DNA of 64,000 bases, from NCBI GenBank assembly GCA_030348875.1, contig JAUCEP010000002.1:2063001-2127000 (forward strand). Reading direction: 5' to 3'. Below are positions 54,263 through 64,000 of this stretch, piece after piece; position 1 is the stretch's first letter, and each line of letters starts with the position of its first letter. The translations under genes were made by a program, and so were the position numbers. The DNA comes from Ureibacillus composti (GTDB lineage: Bacteria; Bacillota; Bacilli; Bacillales_A; Planococcaceae). The notes below the pieces were generated by a model, which saw nothing but the letters and a program-made list of their open reading frames with translations, was not told where the DNA came from and ran no database searches.

Positions 54263-54547
54263 CTATACTAGATTAGATTGAAATATTGTGTAACCTTTAA
54301 TATCTTCAAAAATCTCCTTTTGATAAGTACAAGTTTGTTGAGACTCTACATATCCTTTTTGAAGAAAATGCAGAAATTCTCGAATGGAACTATTTTTACC
54401 TTCTACTTCGATTTCAACGTATTGTTTATTCGGAACCGAACAAAATCCCTTTAAGCCTAATTGTAACGCTTTTTGATGTATGGATTGTGTTAGTTGAAAT
54501 GTAAGTTCGATTTTCATCTTTATTAAGATATGTACCCTTTGTGCCAT
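54263..54547 (-). CDS. Acylphosphatase-like protein lacking catalytic residues
   Basis: The 94-residue protein aligns with acylphosphatases over QKALQLGLKGFCSVPNKQYVEIEVEGKNSSIREFLHFLQKG, which matches the helix and strands of that fold. The usual GRVQGVGFR loop with the catalytic arginine is replaced by ELTFQLTQS, and the GWVRN asparagine by GFCSV. It therefore should not hydrolyse acyl phosphates. TTGGAGGAAGTCCG precedes ATG 54547, so it is probably expressed. The role is unknown. Confidence 0.65.
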   Translation of the reverse strand: MAQRVHILIKMKIELTFQLTQSIHQKALQLGLKGFCSVPNKQYVEIEVEGKNSSIREFLHFLQKGYVESQQTCTYQKEIFEDIKGYTIFQSNLV

Positions 54548-54690
54548 CGGACTTCCTCCAATAAGTGATCAATAATGAGCGTAATGTAACGGTATAAAAA
54601 GTACCGTTCACATCATTATAATAGAGTTTGGATAATTAGACATTTACTAAACGTTTGATAAAATAAGAATAAGGGAAGGGATGATCAATT

Positions 54691-54966
54691 ATGTTTAAAA
54701 TAATCTATATGGTAGCAGATTTTGAACCATGGTGGTTATTTGATGGATGGGAGTCATCAATTATTTCCACAGAAGAATATCAATCCGAAGAAGAACTACA
54801 TAACGCGTTAGAAGCTAAACTTAACGATTTTCGTAAAAAGTATCAACATGAGGCAAGTAAAGAAAAGCGGTTTTTCGCATTTTGGAATGATGATGAAGTT
54901 GAATTTTGTGAAGCGTGTGATGAGGATTCACAAATTTACCATGGTATAATCGTTGAGACATTGTAG
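54691..54966 (+). CDS. DUF1033 family protein
   Basis: The 91-residue acidic protein has the DUF1033 signature (MVADFEPWWLFDGWE, FFAFWNDDEVEFCEACDEDSQIYHGI). The family is common in Lactobacillales and Bacillales and uncharacterised. AAGGGAAGGGATGATCA precedes ATG 54691. Confidence 0.88.
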   Translation: MFKIIYMVADFEPWWLFDGWESSIISTEEYQSEEELHNALEAKLNDFRKKYQHEASKEKRFFAFWNDDEVEFCEACDEDSQIYHGIIVETL

Positions 54967-55056
54967 AATAATACGAATAGTAACAAAAAATAAATTAAAC
55001 ATACTTTCAATTTACAGAAATCAAAGAATTTTTGTGAAAAAGATTGAATAATTTAT

Positions 55057-55084
55057 TTGACATTGAGTAAAATAATGGTATACT
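55057..55084 (+). promoter_or_regulatory. SigA promoter of the cold-shock gene
   Basis: TTGACA at 55057-55062 and TATACT at 55079-55084 are 16 bp apart. The start codon is 154 nt further on, leaving a long leader. Confidence 0.7.
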
Positions 55085-55121
55085 AAATTTAACAATAAAA
55101 TTGTTTTACCGGGTACAAATG

Positions 55122-55186
55122 ATTCACATATTACAAAGAGTGATCGGTGTAATGTCGGTACTCTTCGTAATATGTGAATTTTTTAT
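55122..55186 (+). promoter_or_regulatory. Terminator-like hairpin inside the cold-shock mRNA leader
   Basis: ATTCACATATTAC.AAGAGT (55122-55141) pairs with ACTCTT.GTAATATGTGAAT (55160-55179) and six T follow directly. This is a nearly perfect roughly 19-bp stem with a T-run, lying between promoter and start codon. It could attenuate transcription in a temperature-dependent way. Confidence 0.6.
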
Positions 55187-55238
55187 TTGGGTAAAAAATT
55201 CCATATTGTTACACTTTATTTTTTGGAGGTTTTTTCAA

Positions 55239-55439
55239 ATGAAACAAGGTACAGTAAAATGGTTTAACTCAGAAAAAGGTTTTGGATTCATCGAAGTTGA
55301 AGGTGAAAACGACGTATTCGTACACTTCTCAGCTATCCAAGGTGAAGGTTTCAAAACTCTTGACGAAGGTCAAAAAGTGGAATTCGAAGTTGTAGAAGGC
55401 AACCGCGGACCACAAGCTGCTAACGTAACTAAACTTTAA
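55239..55439 (+). CDS. Cold-shock protein (CspA/CspB family)
   Basis: The 66-residue OB-fold RNA chaperone has RNP1 (KGFGFIEV) and RNP2 (VFVHFSAI) motifs, [14 protein letters not shown] and PQAANVTKL. The start ATG 55239 follows TTTTTGGAGG; the frame reaches upstream to 55101 only because the leader lacks stops. It is monocistronic, with a long leader and a downstream terminator. Confidence 0.95.
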   Translation: MKQGTVKWFNSEKGFGFIEVEGENDVFVHFSAIQGEGFKTLDEGQKVEFEVVEGNRGPQAANVTKL

Positions 55440-55471
55440 TTCATAAGAATTAAAATTAAATTCGTTAATTC

Positions 55472-55508
55472 TAGACATCCCAATTTTGGGGTGTCTATTT
55501 CTTTTTGA
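55472..55508 (+). terminator. Terminator of the cold-shock gene
   Basis: AGACATCCC pairs with GGGGTGTCT and ATTTCTTTTT follows. From here to 55760 nothing further is recognised. Confidence 0.75.
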
Positions 55509-55761
55509 CTCAGTCAATATAGTATGTACCTTCATTCATTTTTTATAATTGATATTTATAATATTCTGTTATTTTTTTCATTTATTTAACAGATGGATGT
55601 TAGCGAATTTTACAAACCTCTGCCACAAACACTTCTTAATGATCTCCTTTATGTAGCATCAAAAGATTCCCATAGAAATTGCTCCATATTTAATTGAAGT
55701 GCAGTTGAAATTAGTCATGAAATCAAATACCTGAAGAAATGCATTTCACTTTCATCATAAA

Positions 55762-55800
55762 ATGAAAAGAATCACCATCATAAAAAAATGATGATGATTC
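55762..55800 (-). terminator. Terminator of the lipoprotein gene
   Basis: On the minus strand GAATCATCATCAT pairs with ATGATGGTGATTC and TTTTCATTTT follows. Confidence 0.75.
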
Positions 55801-55852
55801 CTAATTGGTATTACCAAAGGACATGATTTGCTAAGCAGGTAGGAAAGTGGGG

Positions 55853-56563
55853 CTATTGCTGAGATATTTTTTCTAATGTTGATGTGACAATGTAATCTTC
55901 TTCTTGATCAATTTGCATAATGGATTCACGTTTTATTTCACCATAGTCTTTTACAAAATACTTTCTGTTGATGAAATTATCTCCCTTTTCTTCAATAACG
56001 AACACATGTTCGAAATTCTTGTATGGCGTTTTTAGTGTTTCATCAACTTTTACAATTTTCCATTTGCCAAACTGAGTTCCAACTTCAATAGGTCCAGCTA
56101 AATAGGTTTCAATGGCTTGCATATCCTCCAATGCAGAGACCTCCGGATAAGGAATTTCACCTGACGTACCTTCTATTACTTCTTCAAGAATTATTTCAAT
56201 CTTATCGTCTAAGATTCGAAAAACACGGAGTAATGTTACGCCACCATTATCTTCAATATGGGCAACATATTTTTCAGATAGCCAAACTGTTTTCACATTT
56301 AATGTAGCGAATTCATTTCCTTCTCCAAGAAAGTATGCCACTGATTGATTTGGTTTAAAAAATGATGAAAAGTCAATTGTATTATTTGTAGATTCGTCAT
56401 TTGATTGATCTGTAGAGTCTTCGCTTGCCTCGTGGTCTGTTTCATCAGAAACTGTTGGAGTAGGGGAGTGTTCCTCTTGAACTTGTACTTTAACTTTATC
56501 ATCATCGTTACAGCCAGTAAGAATCATTAACAAAATTAAGGAAAATGCTATTGCACTTCTCAT
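55853..56563 (-). CDS. Hypothetical lipoprotein
   Basis: The 236-residue protein has a lipoprotein signal (AIAFSLILLMILTGC), an acidic Asp/Glu/Ser/Thr linker (residues about 20-65) and a beta-rich C-terminal domain (FKPNQSVAYFLGEGNEFATLNVKTVWLSEKYVAHI). This layout is common in Bacillales surface lipoproteins with no assigned role. AGGAGGCATTCAA precedes ATG 56563. Confidence 0.65.
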   Translation of the reverse strand: MRSAIAFSLILLMILTGCNDDDKVKVQVQEEHSPTPTVSDETDHEASEDSTDQSNDESTNNTIDFSSFFKPNQSVAYFLGEGNEFATLNVKTVWLSEKYVAHIEDNGGVTLLRVFRILDDKIEIILEEVIEGTSGEIPYPEVSALEDMQAIETYLAGPIEVGTQFGKWKIVKVDETLKTPYKNFEHVFVIEEKGDNFINRKYFVKDYGEIKRESIMQIDQEEDYIVTSTLEKISQQ

Positions 56564-56739
56564 TTGAATGCCTCCTTTAACTTACTATATCTTATTCTTT
56601 ACCAGTACTCCTAAGTTATTCTTGTATATTAAAAATTTTCTAATTTCGAATAATAGTTAATCATATTTATATTATGTAAACTAATGATAGAATTTGTTGC
56701 GTTTTTTAGTGAAGAACTTGTCCTATAAAAATTATCCAT

Positions 56740-56775
56740 AAAAAAGAGAGTGCTCTCCTATTTGAACACTCTCTA
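56740..56775 (-). terminator. Terminator of the ABC-F gene
   Basis: AGAGAGTG pairs with CACTCTCT around a 20-nt loop and TTTTTT follows on the minus strand. Confidence 0.7.
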
Positions 56776-56788
56776 ATTCGCTAGAATC

Positions 56789-58426
<1,638 letters not shown>

Positions 58427-58481
58427 TTATACTGCAGATATACATAGCAAAAATTGCTACTTTTTCTTTTGTACACAATGT

Positions 58482-58500
58482 TTCTATTATAGCATGTCAG
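58482..58500 (-). promoter_or_regulatory. Extended -10 promoter of the ABC-F gene
   Basis: On the minus strand ATGCTATAATAG supplies a TGn extended -10 element with a consensus TATAAT. The -35 region is weak. The rest of the gap from 58421 to 58859 has no recognised feature. Confidence 0.5.
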
Positions 58501-58859
58501 TTGTTGTAAGGAAACTAACTTTCATTATGAGTGTTAAAACGAATCGATTCGACAGCTATTGTCTAATTGTGTAAATTTTCAAAATTTTCCGGGAAATTAA
58601 ACGAGGAATCTTAATTATTTTCCAACATGTTATTGAAATGATTTTAGGAGAAAAAAATCACTGCATTACATTGGTAAAACTATAACGAAGGTAGGAAATC
58701 ATCGAAATATAGATGAAACAATAATGCAGATAGCAACTTCATATGAAAAGTAATATTTTAATCTTATTTTAGTGTGAAGTGATGATTATAGAATGCCTCT
58801 CTCGTTTGTAACTAAATTATAGTATAATTATTAGTAGAAAAAGTTGAGAGGGATAGTAG

Positions 58860-60620
58860 ATGTTGCGACAAGCTCAAAAAATTTTAAAAGATTATTTTGG
58901 TTATGATTCATTTCGAAAAGGCCAACAAGAAGTAATTCAGAATGTATTAAATGGTCAAGATACATTATGTGTAATGCCAACTGGTGGTGGGAAGTCACTA
59001 TGTTATCAAGTACCTGCATTAGCATTGGATGGAACAACAATTGTCATTTCTCCATTAATCTCTTTAATGAAAGATCAAGTGGATCTATTGCGTGCCAATG
59101 GGATTCAAGCAGCCTTTATTAATAGTTCATTGACTTCTTCAGAAATTGATAAAACGATGATGAATGTTAGAAATGGTGAAGTTAAACTTCTTTATATTGC
59201 ACCAGAGCGGCTTGAAATGGATTCCTTTTGTATGGCACTTTCACAACTCAATGTACCGTTAATAGCAATAGATGAAGCCCATTGTATTTCTCAATGGGGA
59301 CATGATTTTAGACCAAGTTATCGAGCGATTTCAAAGGTATTAAAATTATGGAACACTAAGCCGACGATTATTGCGCTTACTGCTACAGCAACACCTACTG
59401 TCAGTGAAGACATTTGTCAGGTTTTACATATAGAATCAGAGGATACTTTTATTACAGGATTTGCGCGGGATAACTTAACATTTAAAGTATTGGTCGGTGA
59501 GAATAGAGAAAAGTTCATAAAAAACTATCTCGAGAATAATAAGAATGAGTCAGGGATCATTTATGCTGCAACCCGAAAAGCAGTGGACAGTCTTTATGAG
59601 TTGTTATTGAAATTCGGTATATCGGTAGCGAAATACCATGCGGGGATGTCTGAGGCTGAACGAAATGATGAACAAAATCGTTTTCTTGCAGACCAAGCCC
59701 AACTCATGATTGCAACAAATGCTTTCGGAATGGGTATAAACAAAACAAATGTTCGCTACGTGATCCATTATCAAATGCCACGTAATATGGAAAGTTATTA
59801 TCAGGAAGCTGGAAGGGCTGGTCGTGATGGACTTCCAAGTGAATGTATCCTACTTTACTCACCTTCAGATGAACAAACTCAACGCTTTTTAATTGATCAA
59901 TCCCGAGACCCCTCTAGAATTCCACTAGAACTAGAAAAATTACAACGTATGGTTGACTATTGCCATACTGAAATGTGTTTACAGTTGTATATCCTTCAAT
60001 ATTTTGGTGAAGAAGTGGAAGTAACTTGTGAACGATGCGGCAACTGTTGTGATGAGCGTCCAAGTGTTGAAGTAACAGAAGATGCGCAACGAGTGTTATC
60101 GTGTGTTGTTCGAATGGGCCAAAAATTTGGGAAAACGATTACTTCACAAGTGTTAGCTGGCTCAAAAAATAAAAAAGTAGAAGGATTTAGACACCTTTCA
60201 ACCTTTGGTATTTTAAAGAAAATGAGTGCAAAAGAAATCGCGAATTTTATTGAATTCTTAATTGCGGAACGTATTTTGCTCGTTCATCCTGGTCAATTCC
60301 CGACAATTTATGTTTCGGAGGATGGGAAGGATGTACTGTTAGGTAAAAGAAAGGTATCACGGCGAGTTCAAACTGTAAAAGCGGTGGTGAAGCAAGATGA
60401 TCCGTTATTCGAAAAGTTAAGAGGCTTGCGTAGGGAAATCGCTGAGCGTGAAGGTGTACCACCTTTTGTTGTCTTTTCAGATAAAACATTACGTGATATG
60501 TGTGAGAAACAACCAATAGACGAAGTAGGCTTCTTAGAAGTCAGTGGTGTCGGACAAAATAAACTAGAGAAGTATGGGGAATTATTTATTTCTTCTATTC
60601 GTGAATTTGTGAATGCGTAA
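58860..60620 (+). CDS. recQ: ATP-dependent DNA helicase RecQ
   Basis: The 586-residue 3'-5' helicase has Walker A PTGGGKSLCYQ, aromatic-rich loop and DEAH box (AIDEAHCISQWGHDFR), motif VI (QEAGRAGRDG), a zinc-binding RQC region with the four cysteines (EMCLQLYI, then CERCGNCC), a winged helix, and a C-terminal HRDC domain (about 510-586). It unwinds recombination intermediates. This full-length form with HRDC is the RecQ rather than RecS type. GAGAGGGATAGTAG precedes ATG 58860. Confidence 0.93.
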   Translation: MLRQAQKILKDYFGYDSFRKGQQEVIQNVLNGQDTLCVMPTGGGKSLCYQVPALALDGTTIVISPLISLMKDQVDLLRANGIQAAFINSSLTSSEIDKTMMNVRNGEVKLLYIAPERLEMDSFCMALSQLNVPLIAIDEAHCISQWGHDFRPSYRAISKVLKLWNTKPTIIALTATATPTVSEDICQVLHIESEDTFITGFARDNLTFKVLVGENREKFIKNYLENNKNESGIIYAATRKAVDSLYELLLKFGISVAKYHAGMSEAERNDEQNRFLADQAQLMIATNAFGMGINKTNVRYVIHYQMPRNMESYYQEAGRAGRDGLPSECILLYSPSDEQTQRFLIDQSRDPSRIPLELEKLQRMVDYCHTEMCLQLYILQYFGEEVEVTCERCGNCCDERPSVEVTEDAQRVLSCVVRMGQKFGKTITSQVLAGSKNKKVEGFRHLSTFGILKKMSAKEIANFIEFLIAERILLVHPGQFPTIYVSEDGKDVLLGKRKVSRRVQTVKAVVKQDDPLFEKLRGLRREIAEREGVPPFVVFSDKTLRDMCEKQPIDEVGFLEVSGVGQNKLEKYGELFISSIREFVNA

Positions 60621-60734
60621 CTGCCTAAAGGTGATGATATTATCGTTTAAGGAAGAAAGTCTTTGTAAAAAGAAATTAAACGCTAATTTGTTTTTGTTCA
60701 TTAAAAGAATTCTAATAAAAGATTCTAATAGAGT

Positions 60735-60910
60735 GTTTGGTGAGTGCGGGCTAAGCACACAAGCCGCAAAGCCACGTTAAAAACGTGTCTTTTCGACTTG
60801 TCTTTGTGCTTTGTGTAGGCCCGCCCACATATAATTTTTTCTTCTAATCTTTCTTGCTACTTTACGCAGCTTACAGTGGTAGGCTGCGCTTTCTTATATG
60901 GGCTAACAAC
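60735..60910 (+). repeat. Intergenic hairpin repeat, copy 2
   Basis: The gap after recQ holds GCAAAGCCAC (60766-60775). It also has a nested structure with outer arms GCGGGC and GGCCCGC and an inner CACGTT/AACGTG hairpin. A hairpin GCAGCTTAC/GTAGGCTGC with AGTG loop (60866-60887) and GGCTAAC (60901-60907) follow. The first, third and last blocks recur in inverted orientation at 26532-26623. No ORF is present. Confidence 0.55.
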
Positions 60911-60981
60911 TTCTATCTTTGTAAGGCATACATTTAATTTTTTTAATTTTTGAATATATATTTTATAATTTCATTAAAAAT

Positions 60982-61028
60982 GAAAAACGACAAACGTCCT
61001 GTTTTCAAGTGGATGTTTGTCGTTTTTA
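60982..61028. terminator. Bidirectional terminator
   Basis: AAAAACGACAAACGTCC pairs with GGATGTTTGTCGTTTTT. It ends the minus-strand msrA copy and possibly the repeat-containing transcript. Confidence 0.85.
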
Positions 61029-61039
61029 TTTTTAGGGAG

Positions 61040-61564
61040 TTATTTATTATTTTCCCAATGTTGTTGGATGAATTCATCTCGGCCTGAAATTGCGCGGTCT
61101 TCTTTATAATGTTCTAACTCTTTTTTATAGTAGTCTTGATGATAATCCTCCGCGATGTAAAAAGTCTCTGCGGGAAGGATTTTTGTAACGATTGGCTTTT
61201 TAAAACGACCGCTTTCAGCTAATTGTTGTTTAGAGCTTTCCGATAGTTCTTTTTGCTTTTCATTGTGATAAAAAATTGCCGTTTTATAGGATTCCCCACG
61301 ATCATGGAATTGTCCACTATCATCCGTAGGGTCGATTTGCATCCAATAAATTTCAAGTAATTGTTCATAAGAGAAAATGTTAGGATCGAACTCGATTTGT
61401 ACGACTTCTAAATGACCAGTATCTCCTTTTTTTACTTGTTCATATGTAGGGTTAATCACGTGACCACCCATGTATCCTGAAGTTACTTTATGTACGCCAT
61501 CCCAAGTATCGAATGGTTTTACCATACACCAAAAGCAGCCACCAGCAAATGTTGCTTTTTCCAT
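61040..61564 (-). CDS. msrA: Peptide methionine-S-sulfoxide reductase MsrA (copy 2)
   Basis: The 174-residue paralogue has the GCFWC active site (Cys10, Cys13), [47 protein letters not shown] and [16 protein letters not shown]. It clearly resembles the copy at 27508 but differs throughout, so it is not a recent duplicate. It has no msrB partner and stands alone. GGAGGCGTAAAAA precedes ATG 61564. The roughly 360-bp gap to the next gene holds only a weak, unconvincing frame. Confidence 0.95.
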   Translation of the reverse strand: MEKATFAGGCFWCMVKPFDTWDGVHKVTSGYMGGHVINPTYEQVKKGDTGHLEVVQIEFDPNIFSYEQLLEIYWMQIDPTDDSGQFHDRGESYKTAIFYHNEKQKELSESSKQQLAESGRFKKPIVTKILPAETFYIAEDYHQDYYKKELEHYKEDRAISGRDEFIQQHWENNK

Positions 61565-61926
61565 TTTTTACGCCTCCATATGCTTAAAATAAATAGTATT
61601 GTACCATGATGTATGTACGACATCAAATTTATCTTTATTTAGCAGAAGTTCCTCCAAAATTCCAGAAGCTGATCTTAATTAAATCTTTATTCAGGATATA
61701 TAAGTGGAAGTTAATGTTGTATCCGTGCGAACAGCTGCTAACTGACCCTCGCGTGTGGCTTATATATCATTTAAAATCCAGAAGAATTGACAGAGGTGAA
61801 ATTCATTTTACCTGAAAGATCATTTCACAAGGATTTATCGTACTTTGTGTAGTATTGGGGATACTACGAACCATTTCTAATTTTTAGACGTCACAATATT
61901 CAGTTGAAATAAAAAGGAGTTTTTAT

Positions 61927-62871
61927 ATGGAAGAAAATCAACAATTTGAACATCGTCCAACCCGCTATAAAAAGAGAAGACTCCGTAAAGGAAGAGTGTT
62001 TTTTCTCCTATTGTTTATTTTCGTAATTGGGATAGGCGTTTATGCAGTAATGCAATACAGAAGTGGGCTAGAGCTTGCAAGTAAAACAAAACATCCGGAA
62101 GAATCATTTGTGGCAGACGAACCAACAACAGAAATTGTATCGAATTATTTAATTGTTGGGGTCGATAGTCGTGGTGAGGAACAATCACGTTCTGATACGA
62201 TGATGCTTTTATCATGGAATAGTGAAACGGATGAAATGAAACTTGTATCTTTTATGAGAGATATTTACGCGGATATCCCAGAGTACCAATCGTATAAATT
62301 AAACACAGCTTATTATTTAGGCGGAGTTCAATTGTTAAAAGATACAATCAGTACGATGTTTGATGTGCCGATTCATCATTATGTATTAATAGACTTTAAA
62401 AGTTTTGAATCATTAATTGATATTATGGCTCCAAGTGGTATTGAAATGGATGTAGAAAAAGATATGTCCGAACATATTGGTGTGTCCTTAACAAAAGGTG
62501 TACAAAACTTAAATGGTAAGGAACTATTAGGATATGCACGTTTCCGACACGATGAAAATGGTGATTTTGGGCGAGTAGAACGTCAACAAAAAGTAATCGA
62601 TGCATTAAAAAATGAACTAATATCTCCAAGAAATATAAAAAACTTACCAAAGTTAATTGGTGCTGCACAAGGTTATATCACGACAGACCTTTCGACAAGT
62701 GATGAAATAAAAACAGTGTTATCTGTTGCGGCAAGTGGGTCTGTAGAAATAGAAAAATTAACGATTCCAGCTAAGGGGACGTATTCTTTTGCAGATTATA
62801 GTCATGCTGGTTCTGTCATTGAAATAGACAAACAAACAAATACACAAATTTTACATGAATTTTTGAAATAA
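61927..62871 (+). CDS. LytR-CpsA-Psr (LCP) family phosphotransferase
   Basis: LCP enzymes attach wall teichoic acid or other glycopolymers to peptidoglycan. The 314-residue protein has a basic cytoplasmic N-terminus (RYKKRRLRKGR), one membrane helix (VFFLLLFIFVIGIGVYAVM), and the LCP domain with LIVGVDSRGEEQSRSDTMML, KLVSFMRDIYADIP, KLNTAY and YARFRHDENGDFGRVERQQ. Those arginines and aspartates bind the pyrophosphate-lipid head. AAAAGGAGTTTTT precedes ATG 61927. Confidence 0.93.
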   Translation: MEENQQFEHRPTRYKKRRLRKGRVFFLLLFIFVIGIGVYAVMQYRSGLELASKTKHPEESFVADEPTTEIVSNYLIVGVDSRGEEQSRSDTMMLLSWNSETDEMKLVSFMRDIYADIPEYQSYKLNTAYYLGGVQLLKDTISTMFDVPIHHYVLIDFKSFESLIDIMAPSGIEMDVEKDMSEHIGVSLTKGVQNLNGKELLGYARFRHDENGDFGRVERQQKVIDALKNELISPRNIKNLPKLIGAAQGYITTDLSTSDEIKTVLSVAASGSVEIEKLTIPAKGTYSFADYSHAGSVIEIDKQTNTQILHEFLK

Positions 62872-62953
62872 ATGGAGACTATTATTTTATTAATCAAATT
62901 TTACATGATAAAATAAATTATAGTATGATTGGTAGTTAAGTCGAGGTGATTGT

Positions 62954-64000
62954 TTGGAGAAAGAACGAGGAACAAGTAAGGAAGAGCGTGAACGTTTTGG
63001 TTCATTTTTCTTTTCCACTAAATTTATTCGATTTTTAGGTGGGAAAAATCTATTATTTCTATTAATTTCGCTACTTTTATTAGGCTGCGTTATTTTCATT
63101 TTTGATAAGATAGACTGGATTTTTCATCCACTACAAGTATTGTTTGAAGTAGTAATTCTTCCAGGTGTACTCGCAGTAATTGCCTATTATTTATTGCGTC
63201 CATTACTAAAGATCCTTGTAAGATGGAAAGTTCCTCGGGCATGGGGAATTATCATTCTCTTCATTCTAGTAATCGGTTTACTGACATTGCTAGTATTACT
63301 CGTTTTTCCATTTTTAAGAGATCAATTTACAAAGTTAGTTCAAGAATTCCCAATGTACTTTATGGCCTTAGTTGAAAACATTGTTACTTTCCTTAATAGC
63401 ACTCGATTTAATGAACTATTCGAAAGAGTGAATATCAACTACGATAAAGTATTAAATGATGTAATGAACGATCTTGGTTCAACAGTTAGAGATACTTTTT
63501 CCAACTTAGCATCAGGTGTAGCTACAGGGATTACCGGATTAGTTTCAACTGTGACAGGGATTATATTATCTCTTGTGACCGTACCATTCATTCTATTTTA
63601 TTTATTATACGAGGGTGAAAAGCTCCCAAGATTTATTTTGCGTCTGTTCCCTCCACGTATGCGTAATGAAATAGGGCAAGTCATGAAAGAAATGGATAAA
63701 CAAGTAAGTTCTTACATACAAGGGCAAATTATGGTGTCGATTTGTATTGGGATTATGATGACAATTGGATTTTTAATTATCGATTTAGATTATGCCTTTT
63801 TACTTGGTTTCTTAGCCATGATTACAAGTGTTGTCCCTTATTTAGGACCAGCAATTGCGATTACTCCTGCAGTAGTCATTGCGATTGTTACATCACCGTT
63901 CATGCTAATTAAATTAATTATCGTTTGGACAATTGTTCAACTTGTAGAAGGCAAGTTCATTACCCCAAAAATTATGGGGAGATCCTTATCGATTCATCCG
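62954..64000 (+). CDS. AI-2E family (YueF/PerM-like) transporter, cut by the window edge
   Basis: An open frame of 349 codons runs to the last base. It has a basic start, a first hydrophobic pair (LLFLLISLLLLGCVIFIF and VVILPGVLAVIAYYLLRPLL), the family's long amphipathic middle, GIILSLVTVPFILFYLLYEGEKLP, and the conserved YLGPAIAITPA and LVEGKFITPKIMGRSLSIHP. Members export small molecules or act as sodium/proton antiporters; YueF-type proteins are of unknown substrate. The start is TTG 62954, with GAGGTGA 4 nt upstream. The C-terminus lies outside the window. Confidence 0.88.
   Translation, partial: MEKERGTSKEERERFGSFFFSTKFIRFLGGKNLLFLLISLLLLGCVIFIFDKIDWIFHPLQVLFEVVILPGVLAVIAYYLLRPLLKILVRWKVPRAWGIIILFILVIGLLTLLVLLVFPFLRDQFTKLVQEFPMYFMALVENIVTFLNSTRFNELFERVNINYDKVLNDVMNDLGSTVRDTFSNLASGVATGITGLVSTVTGIILSLVTVPFILFYLLYEGEKLPRFILRLFPPRMRNEIGQVMKEMDKQVSSYIQGQIMVSICIGIMMTIGFLIIDLDYAFLLGFLAMITSVVPYLGPAIAITPAVVIAIVTSPFMLIKLIIVWTIVQLVEGKFITPKIMGRSLSIHP

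Noticed and set aside
61606..61815. 69-codon ORF before the LCP gene
   Set aside because: No ribosome site, no recognisable protein pattern and a basic, tryptophan-rich composition unlike its neighbours; probably random.

Overview
This window is chromosomal DNA of a low-GC Gram-positive endospore-former-type bacterium, most like the Bacillaceae/Planococcaceae (Lysinibacillus, Solibacillus, Ureibacillus and relatives). The evidence is strong Shine-Dalgarno sites, frequent TTG/GTG starts, lysine and TPP riboswitches, and Firmicute gene neighbourhoods: ypjP / thymidylate synthase / dihydrofolate reductase / hemolysin-III protein / ypmR / ypmS / msrAB as in Bacillus subtilis, xpaC-yaaN, and arlRS next to odhAB as in staphylococci. 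I see no rRNA, tRNA, CRISPR array or complete insertion sequence.

Layout. 0-8 kb: an EcsC-type protein, then a catabolic module: HMG-CoA-lyase-family enzyme and a GntR/FCD regulator on the minus strand, facing a class III CoA-transferase and a four-gene ABC importer (lipoprotein, ATPase, two permeases). TTGTATACAA-like operators sit over the promoter. 8-8.5 kb: a promoter-to-terminator transcript with a foldable RNA and a 27-codon ORF, facing a 27-residue membrane peptide. 8.6-12.2 kb: ypjP, a diguanylate cyclase, and a thymidylate synthase gene split by a 391-nt group I intron that keeps only the tail of a homing endonuclease. 12.2-17.8 kb: DUF1232 protein, a truncated alcohol dehydrogenase fragment, two tandem TPP riboswitches (the second degenerate), tenA-thiM-thiD-thiE and dfrA. 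18-28.5 kb: flotillin-like protein, hemolysin III, DegV, several hypotheticals, AlkD-type repair protein, ypmR/ypmS and msrA-msrB. 28.8-38.8 kb: chemotaxis receptor, yozE, deoD, S41 protease, COG0523 GTPase, CAP protein, tatA, an orphan MurG and a GNAT enzyme. 39-49 kb: dapF, PAS-GGDEF protein, arlRS-like two-component system, odhA-odhB. 49-52 kb: lysine-riboswitch-controlled amino-acid ABC transporter. 52-64 kb: yaaN-xpaC, degenerate acylphosphatase-like protein, DUF1033, cold-shock protein, lipoprotein, ABC-F protein, RecQ, a second MsrA, LCP protein and a truncated AI-2E-type transporter at the right edge.

How the genes work together. thyA and dfrA form the thymidylate/folate pair but are separated here by a thiamine salvage operon (TenA releases HMP, ThiM and ThiD phosphorylate thiazole and HMP, ThiE joins them). 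The first module looks like uptake, CoA activation and C-C cleavage of one branched dicarboxylic or hydroxy acid. OdhA/OdhB supply the TCA step beside a sensor system, and the lysine riboswitch gates lysine import.

The most notable items are the thyA group I intron with its eroded endonuclease, the tandem TPP riboswitch with a decayed second aptamer, a pair of related hairpin-bearing intergenic repeats about 34 kb apart, the 8.0-8.3 kb orphan RNA/sORF locus, and the CoA-transferase/lyase/importer module.
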